NCBI RefSeq assembly: GCF_000426045.1
Contig: NZ_AUEP01000013.1
Span: 124,001-188,000 of the forward strand
Origin: Marmoricola sp. URHB0036
GTDB lineage: Bacteria; Actinomycetota; Actinomycetes; Propionibacteriales; Nocardioidaceae
Direction of reading: 5' to 3'
Length of the DNA stretch: 64,000 bases
Part shown: positions 59,116-64,000 of the stretch, in pieces
How the letters are laid out: each line of letters begins with the position of its first letter
How positions within the stretch are numbered: the stretch's first letter is position 1
The notes under the pieces: generated by a model
What the model saw: only the letters and a program-made list of their open reading frames with translations
The model's database searches: none
What the model was told of the DNA's origin: nothing
Translations under genes and position numbers: made by a program

Positions 59116-59933
59116 AGCAGGTCGAGGTGGTCCCTGCGATGGGGACGATGGTGTCGCTCGACGTACGCACCCCCGCACGACCTGAGGTCTTCGCGGGAGC
59201 GGTCGAGTCCGTGACCCGTCGCCTCCAGGAGATCGATGAGGTCTTCAGCCCGTGGCGTTCCGATTCCTGGGTCAGCAGGTTGATCAGCGGCACCGTGGGG
59301 CTTTCCGACTGCCCGGTCGAGGTGCAGCGCGTGGTCGAGACGGCGCTCGGGCTGATGGAGCTCACCGACGGGTTCTTCTCGCCGTTCTGGCGTCGGCTGC
59401 CGTACGGCGATCCGGGACCCGACCCCACCGGGCTGGTCAAGGGCTGGGCAGCACAGGAAGTCAGTGACCTGCTCATCCTCCATGGGTTGCCCGACCACGT
59501 CGTGAACGCCGCCGGCGACATCGTGGTGTCCGGGCAGTCCACGCCCGGCGACCCGACGTGCGCATGGCGCATCGGGATCGCTGATCCGTCCCGCGACCGT
59601 GAGCTCGCAGGCGTGGTCACCCTCGACCAGGGCGCCCCGAGATGGGCCGTGGCGACGTCCGGCACCGCAGAGCTGGGAGCACACGTGAGCGACCCGCACA
59701 CCGGCCGGTTCCCACCGGCCCTGGCGTCCGCCACCACAGTCGCTCGGGTCGACGTCGTCGAGGGCGGTGCCGCTGCGGCGGATGCCGGTGCCACCGCTCT
59801 CGTCGCCGCCGGCGAGCAGGCAGCCGGCCTGCTGGAGCAGCTGGCAACGCACGGGCTCGGGGCGTTCCTGATCGACGGTGAAGGCAGCCTGCGCGACCCA
59901 CGAGTGCTACTGGGCACGGCACCCGCTCTCTAA
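59112..59933 (+). CDS. apbE: ApbE-family FAD:protein FMN transferase
   Basis: 273 aa. ApbE landmarks MGTMVSLDV, LQEIDEVFSPWRSDSWVSRL, GLVKGWAAQ, NAAGDIVVSG, AVATSGTAELGAHVSDPHTG and the magnesium site ADAGATAL are present. It moves FMN from FAD to the Thr of the partner protein. No signal peptide, as in many actinobacterial ApbE proteins, so modification may happen before export. It is the third gene of the operon; the second copy of the repeat motif overlaps its stop codon. Confidence 0.92.
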   Translation: MKQVEVVPAMGTMVSLDVRTPARPEVFAGAVESVTRRLQEIDEVFSPWRSDSWVSRLISGTVGLSDCPVEVQRVVETALGLMELTDGFFSPFWRRLPYGDPGPDPTGLVKGWAAQEVSDLLILHGLPDHVVNAAGDIVVSGQSTPGDPTCAWRIGIADPSRDRELAGVVTLDQGAPRWAVATSGTAELGAHVSDPHTGRFPPALASATTVARVDVVEGGAAAADAGATALVAAGEQAAGLLEQLATHGLGAFLIDGEGSLRDPRVLLGTAPAL

Positions 59934-59945
59934 GGGACCTCCAAG
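59929..59945 (+). promoter_or_regulatory. direct-repeat operator, copy 2
   Basis: TCTAAGGGACCTCCAAG, 15 of 17 bases the same as the element at 57143, with the same 11-bp half-site period and GTTGGC again 31 bp after its first base. It overlaps the apbE stop and lies 49 bp before the DUF2231 gene. Confidence 0.6.
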
Positions 59946-59993
59946 AACTCTCGTGAAGGGTTGGCTTCCTGACCTTCGAGAGGAAGACACGCC

Positions 59994-60488
59994 GTGCCCA
60001 CGACCATCGCCGGACTCCCGCTCCATCCGCTCCTTGTGCACGCCACGGTGGTGGTCGTGCCGGCGGCAGCGCTGACCGTGCTGCTGGCCGCTCTGTGGCC
60101 CCGGTTCCGCCGTTGGGCCGGCCTCCTGCCGCTCGGACTGGCCGTGGCCGGACTGATCCTCGACCCGCTCTCGACCTCCACCGGCGAGTCACTGGAGCAC
60201 CAGGTCGGCCACAGTGCGCTGATCGAGAAGCACGCCGAGCTCGCCGACGGACTGCTGCCGTGGATGATCGCGCTCGTGGTGGTGGCGTCCGGGCTCTACG
60301 CCTGGCACTGGCGCCAGAGCCGCCGCGGCCCCGGCGAGACCGCGACCCCGCGGGCCTGGGTGCCGGTGGTCATCTCCGGCCTGGCGGTGGTGGCGGCCCT
60401 CGGCACCAGTGTGCAGGTCGTCCTGATCGGCCACAGCGGCGCCAAGGCCGCGTGGTCCGACGTGGCCAGCCAGTCGTCGGGCCGGTGA
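59994..60488 (+). CDS. DUF2231-family membrane protein
   Basis: 164 aa with four hydrophobic helices. The DUF2231 start motif is seen as LPLHPLLVHATVVVVP, with further His residues (HQVGHS, WHWRQS, IGHSG). The family is a heme- or metal-associated membrane protein of unsettled function. GAGAGGAAG lies 9-10 nt before the GTG. It has its own copy of the operon's repeat motif, so it probably belongs to the same electron-transfer regulon. Confidence 0.82.
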   Translation: MPTTIAGLPLHPLLVHATVVVVPAAALTVLLAALWPRFRRWAGLLPLGLAVAGLILDPLSTSTGESLEHQVGHSALIEKHAELADGLLPWMIALVVVASGLYAWHWRQSRRGPGETATPRAWVPVVISGLAVVAALGTSVQVVLIGHSGAKAAWSDVASQSSGR

Positions 60489-60513
60489 CCCGGCGTCACC
60501 GTCTCCCTATGCT
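60484..60513 (+). promoter_or_regulatory. predicted promoter of the response regulator gene
   Basis: GTGACC as -35, an 18-bp spacer, TATGCT as -10. The -10 ends 6 nt before ATG 60520, giving a leaderless transcript. Confidence 0.45.
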
Positions 60514-60519
60514 GGCGTG

Positions 60520-61185
60520 ATGGAGCGAGCCACGCGACTGCTCGTGGTCGAGGACGACCCTGAGCTGGCCGCGATGCTGACAGACCTGCTCACCGGTGAG
60601 GGGTACGCCGTCGAGCTCGCCGGCGACGGGCAGAAGGGGCTCCACCTCGGATTGACCCGTGAGTTCGACCTGATGCTGCTGGACCGAGGTCTTCCCGCCA
60701 TCGAAGGACTGGACCTGCTCGCCCGGCTCCGGGCGCGCGGTCGCTACGTCCCCACGCTCGTGCTCTCGGCGTTGGGCCAGCCTCGCGACCGTGTCGACGG
60801 CCTGGATGCGGGTGCCGAGGACTACCTCGGCAAGCCGTTCGACGTGGACGAGCTGCTGGCCAGGCTCCGTGCCCTGCTGCGTCGACCCCGCGACCACGCC
60901 GACGTGCTGCACGTGCCCGGCGGGGAGCTGGACCTCTCGACGCGGTCGGTGCTGACCGAGTCCGGGGACGAGGTCACGCTCTCCGAGCGCGAGAGCATGC
61001 TGCTGTCCGTCCTGGCGCGCAGCCCCCGCCGCGTGTTCACCCGGCGCGAGCTGGTCGACGGTGTGTTCGAGGGGGCCGAGGACGAGGGCGTCGTGGACAC
61101 CTACGTCCACTACCTGCGGCGCAAGCTGCACCGCAGCGTCATCGAGACCGTGCGCGGCCTGGGTTACCGGTTGGGCAGCCGGTGA
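60520..61185 (+). CDS. OmpR-family response regulator
   Basis: 221 aa. Asp55 in LMLLDRGLPA is the phospho-acceptor, with Lys in DYLGKPFDVDE; the C-terminal winged helix includes TLSERESMLLSVLARSP and VDTYVHYLRRKLHR. ATG 60520 is chosen by the leaderless spacing (GTG 60517 would add one residue). Likely controls the flavin electron-transfer operon through the repeat motifs (inference). The stop overlaps the kinase GTG. Confidence 0.9.
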   Translation: MERATRLLVVEDDPELAAMLTDLLTGEGYAVELAGDGQKGLHLGLTREFDLMLLDRGLPAIEGLDLLARLRARGRYVPTLVLSALGQPRDRVDGLDAGAEDYLGKPFDVDELLARLRALLRRPRDHADVLHVPGGELDLSTRSVLTESGDEVTLSERESMLLSVLARSPRRVFTRRELVDGVFEGAEDEGVVDTYVHYLRRKLHRSVIETVRGLGYRLGSR

Positions 61186-62411
61186 AGGCGGTCGGCGACG
61201 AGGCCGATCTCCGGCGTACGTCGCTGCGGCTGGGCTTCCAGGCCGGACTGCTCGTCGTGGCGTGCCTGTTCGTGGTGGGTGCCCTGATCTTCGTGATCTA
61301 CGAGCGGGCTGCCGACGCTGCGGCCAACCAGCTGCTCAGCGACACGACGACCAACATCGACGCGGCCAGCGAGGCTCCACCCGGAGTTCTCGTGGTGGTG
61401 GTGACCCCGAAGGGGCGAAGCGTCTCACCGGGGATGCCCGACGGTCTTCCCGACGAGGAGCAGATCGCCGCCACGACCGAGGACGGCAAGACCCGCCAGG
61501 TCGAGATCGTCCGCGGGGGAGACACCTACACGGTGCGGACAGCCACCGCCGGTGACCGGGTCACCCAAGCCGTCCTGGACCGCCACGAGGCAGACGAGCA
61601 GCGCGGCCGGATCCTGACCTCGCTGCTGACCGCAGGCGTGGCCGGCGTGCTGCTGGCCGCTCTGCTGGCCGCCTGGCTCGCGCGTCGTACCGTGCGTCCG
61701 ATGGCCGACACGATCGCCATGCAACGGCGCTTCGTCGCGGATGCCAGCCACGAGCTGCGAACGCCGCTCACCCTGCTGAGCACCCGCGCACAGCTGCTCG
61801 CGCGGCGTCTCCGCCGGGACCCACGGGTCACCGACCAGGTGGTTGCCGACGTGGACGGGGTGGTGGACGACACCCGCACGCTCACCGAGATCCTCGACGA
61901 GCTGCTCACGGCCGCCGACACCCGGAGCCGGGCCGAGTGGACGGCCGTCGACATCGGCGGGCTGGTCGAGGACGTGGCCGGTGCGGCGACGGCCACGGCC
62001 GAGAAGTCGAACGTGACCCTCGGGATCGTCGACCTCGCCACGGCAAGGGTCGAGGGCTCACCGGCCTCCTTGCGCCGGGCGCTCACGGCGCTGCTGGACA
62101 ACGCGGTGAGCCATGCCAGGTCGGCGGTCACCATCTCGGTACGCACCTCCGGCCGCCGCGTGGAGATCGAGGTCAGTGACGATGGCCCCGGGATTCCCGA
62201 CGACGTCGCACCGCGGCTCTTCGACCGCTTCTCCAGCGTGCGGACCGAGAGCTCCACGGTGGACGGTCGACGCCACTACGGCCTGGGACTGGCGCTGGTC
62301 GCCGACGTGGCGGCCAACCACCACGGTCGGGTCGCCGTCAGCGACCGTGCGGACGGAGAGCAGGGTGCGGTGTTCACCCTCACCCTGCCGGCCCGCTCCT
62401 CGTCGCGGTGA
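61182..62411 (+). CDS. sensor histidine kinase
   Basis: 409 aa. TM1 about 20-40, an outer domain of about 105 aa, TM2 147-167, HisKA with His190 in VADASHELRTPLTLL, HATPase_c with LLDNAVSHAR, DDGPGIPDD and GLGLALV. The signal is unknown. GTGA overlap with its regulator gene; converges on the DUF4389 gene. Confidence 0.9.
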   Translation: MKAVGDEADLRRTSLRLGFQAGLLVVACLFVVGALIFVIYERAADAAANQLLSDTTTNIDAASEAPPGVLVVVVTPKGRSVSPGMPDGLPDEEQIAATTEDGKTRQVEIVRGGDTYTVRTATAGDRVTQAVLDRHEADEQRGRILTSLLTAGVAGVLLAALLAAWLARRTVRPMADTIAMQRRFVADASHELRTPLTLLSTRAQLLARRLRRDPRVTDQVVADVDGVVDDTRTLTEILDELLTAADTRSRAEWTAVDIGGLVEDVAGAATATAEKSNVTLGIVDLATARVEGSPASLRRALTALLDNAVSHARSAVTISVRTSGRRVEIEVSDDGPGIPDDVAPRLFDRFSSVRTESSTVDGRRHYGLGLALVADVAANHHGRVAVSDRADGEQGAVFTLTLPARSSSR

Positions 62412-62425
62412 CGGGTGAGCGTCTG

Positions 62426-63882
62426 TCACACGGACTGTTGGCGCTGCCTGGACACGGCACGCAGCGGTACGACGATGAGGACGATGCCGGCCAGGAGCGA
62501 GACACCGGCCAGGATCAACAGGGTCGCGACCACCCAGCTGAGAGCGGGCACCTCTGCTCCGGCGGTCGCATCGACTGACACCCCGGGGCTGCCGTCGGCG
62601 TTCATGACCACGACGGTCCAGTCACCGCTCTTCGGCCTCCAGATCACGTCCTGGGTGCCGGTTCCCGAGCTCTGGGCGGTCCAGATGCCCGCCTCTCCCG
62701 GAGGCATCCGAGGTGGCGTACCTCGATGGTCGTTCATGAATGGTTCGCCGCCCATCATCCGACTGAACGTCGAGTGGCCCACACCGTCGAGATAGGCCCG
62801 GACCTGCCACGCCGGAGCGATGCCGACGAAGATCTCCTTGCCGTTCTGGCTGGTGGCCCTCATCTTGGTGTCGCCCAGGACCGCGTGTGGCGTGAACATC
62901 GGCTGCCCACCCATGTGCAACGCAAGCCTGGTCGAGCTCAATGCGTAGGTCGAGGTCGCCAGCGGGTAGGAGCCGCTCATCATGAAGCCGCTGCTGTCCC
63001 GCGCTCCGACGTCGGCCACGGCCAGAGCCGCGCCGGGTAGCCCCAAGGCGGCTGAGGCGGCGATGAGCACAGACCCGATCACGAGCGAGACCACGCGACC
63101 AGTGGTCCATGCCGACTGGCGGCCCGGTGGGGGCGTGGAAGCTGCCGCGGGGCCGGTGTAGGCGGCGGGAGGTGCCGGTGGTGCGGGCGGGGGCGGAGGA
63201 GGCGGCAGGATCGTCGTACCGCCCTGGCTCTCGTGACCTCCCTGGTCCAGGCTGAACGGCGGGTACTGGTCGGTCATCAGGCTGGCGTATCCGGCGACGC
63301 GCAGCACCCAACGGTTGAGACCGAGCACGAGGTCGAAGAGGCGTTGCGGGTAACGCCCCGTGAACAGCAGCAGGACGCCGGCGACGAGCACCAGGATTCC
63401 GATGAGGCCCGATCCCCACACCACGTGCTGGTCGCTGCCGGCACGCACGGCATAGCCGGCACCGCCCACGAGCAACCCGACCACGATGTAGTGCGGGATC
63501 GCGAGCAGCCACCACTTCACCAGGACCAGGCCGCGAGACAGGTGTTCGGGGTAGTCGACCTCGAGATGGGCCGGGTAGTCGGGCACGTCGTGCAGGGTGA
63601 AGGGCGGGTACCGGTCCGTGCCGAGCGCGCCGTAGGCGTAGTAGGCAACCCGCCAGGTCCAGCGCAGCACTCCGACGTTGAGCTCGAAGATGCTGCGCGG
63701 GTAGCGACCTGTGAACAGGATGCCGAAGAACGCGACCACGCTCATCACGACGAACGCCACCAGAGGAACGCCAGGACGATGTAGTGCGGGATCGCCAGCA
63801 GCCACTTGAACAGCCACAGCCACCGGCTCATCCGTGGATCGAGGTCGGCGTTCACGTGCACCGGGTAGGCCGTCGTACTCAT
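62426..63882 (-). pseudogene. DUF4389 membrane protein gene, interrupted by a one-base frameshift
   Basis: ATG 63882 (AAGGAG upstream) encodes [34 protein letters not shown], then reads into TGA at 63747-63745. The other frame, open from 63823 to 62426, continues exactly with [21 protein letters not shown]. One G seems missing at about 63760-63762. The rejoined protein (about 485 aa) has two DUF4389 domains (each ending LFTGRYP... and DQYPPFSL or DRYPPFTL), a Pro-rich segment, a membrane helix, an outer domain with SGFMMSGSYPLATSTYAL, and a final helix. A sequencing error is as likely as true decay. Confidence 0.75.
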
Positions 63883-63904
63883 GTCTGTGCTCCTTCGGTC
63901 ACGT

Positions 63905-64000
63905 TCATGCTCGCGACAGGGGTGTCACGTGGGTAGGGACGAAGGTCATCTCCCGCTGGGTCCCGGTCAGCACGTGACCAATGACCCTGCCGTCAGGCCC
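63905..64000 (-). CDS. C-terminal end of an unidentified gene (5' part outside window)
   Basis: The reverse strand is open from the window edge to TGA at 63905-63907 and encodes [19 protein letters not shown] and a short tail ending LSRA. Only 31 codons are visible. It lies 22 bp before the DUF4389 start on the same strand, so the two are probably co-transcribed. No family can be assigned. Confidence 0.5.
   Translation of the reverse strand, partial: GPDGRVIGHVLTGTQREMTFVPTHVTPLSRA

Overview
The window is very GC-rich DNA from an actinobacterium. The best guess from gene content is a Nocardioides-like member of the Propionibacteriales, but no marker gene is present to prove it. Supporting signs are a FurA-KatG pair with a mycobacterial/streptomycete-type FurA operator, a GAF-ANTAR regulator, a mycothiol-dependent maleylpyruvate isomerase-family (TIGR03086) protein, an IdeR/DtxR iron box, many ATGA/GTGA start-stop overlaps, and several leaderless starts in which a -10-like hexamer lies 6 nt before ATG/GTG. 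There are about 60 protein genes. I saw no rRNA, tRNA, transposase, integrase, phage gene or CRISPR array.

Layout. 0-7 kb: the start of an APC permease gene cut by the window edge, an L,D-transpeptidase lipoprotein, and a four-gene operon of two membrane histidine kinases with two receiver-only response regulators. 7-15 kb: an alditol oxidase, methyltransferase and phosphotransferase genes, an iron-box-controlled siderophore-interacting protein, a sulfotransferase/antiporter/histidine-phosphatase operon, and an ornithine cyclodeaminase-family gene. 15-22 kb: small unknown genes, then a Rieske [2Fe-2S] domain fused to a complete ThDP enzyme, followed by a flavodoxin-like protein, an ECF sigma/anti-sigma pair, a second antiporter and a YiaAB protein. 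22-29 kb: an OmpR-type two-component system, an overlapping GT2/DUF2064-transferase/methyltransferase operon, a GT-C-like membrane protein, a PspC protein, a small accessory islet with tandem palindromes and a broken ORF, and a dTDP-rhamnose-4-epimerase-like gene. 29-38 kb: a 1,667-aa secreted protein with PKD domains and three copies of a ~210-aa module, then copper amine oxidase, agmatinase-family and FetB-like permease genes.

38-47 kb: a large LuxR-family ATPase regulator with a cyclase-like head, then an ABM-like protein and a substrate-binding protein without a signal peptide, a TIGR03086 protein, a pair of acidic Pro-rich mini-proteins, and katG-furA. 47-57 kb: GAF-ANTAR, a SulP transporter, arylsulfatase plus HAD hydrolase, AdhP, a TreT-like glycosyltransferase and small flavin-binding proteins. 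57-64 kb: a flavin-based electron-transfer operon (ferric-reductase-like membrane flavoprotein, FMN-binding substrate protein, ApbE flavinyltransferase), a DUF2231 membrane protein and a two-component system. A shared 17-bp direct-repeat motif lies at the same spacing in front of both the operon and the DUF2231 gene. The window closes with a frameshifted DUF4389 gene and the tail of another gene.

The most unusual items are the Rieske-ThDP fusion, the repeated operator of the flavinylation locus, the cytosolic substrate-binding protein beside a regulator with an altered cyclase motif, the two-kinase/two-receiver operon without a DNA-binding output, and the orphan tandem palindromes at 27.5 kb.
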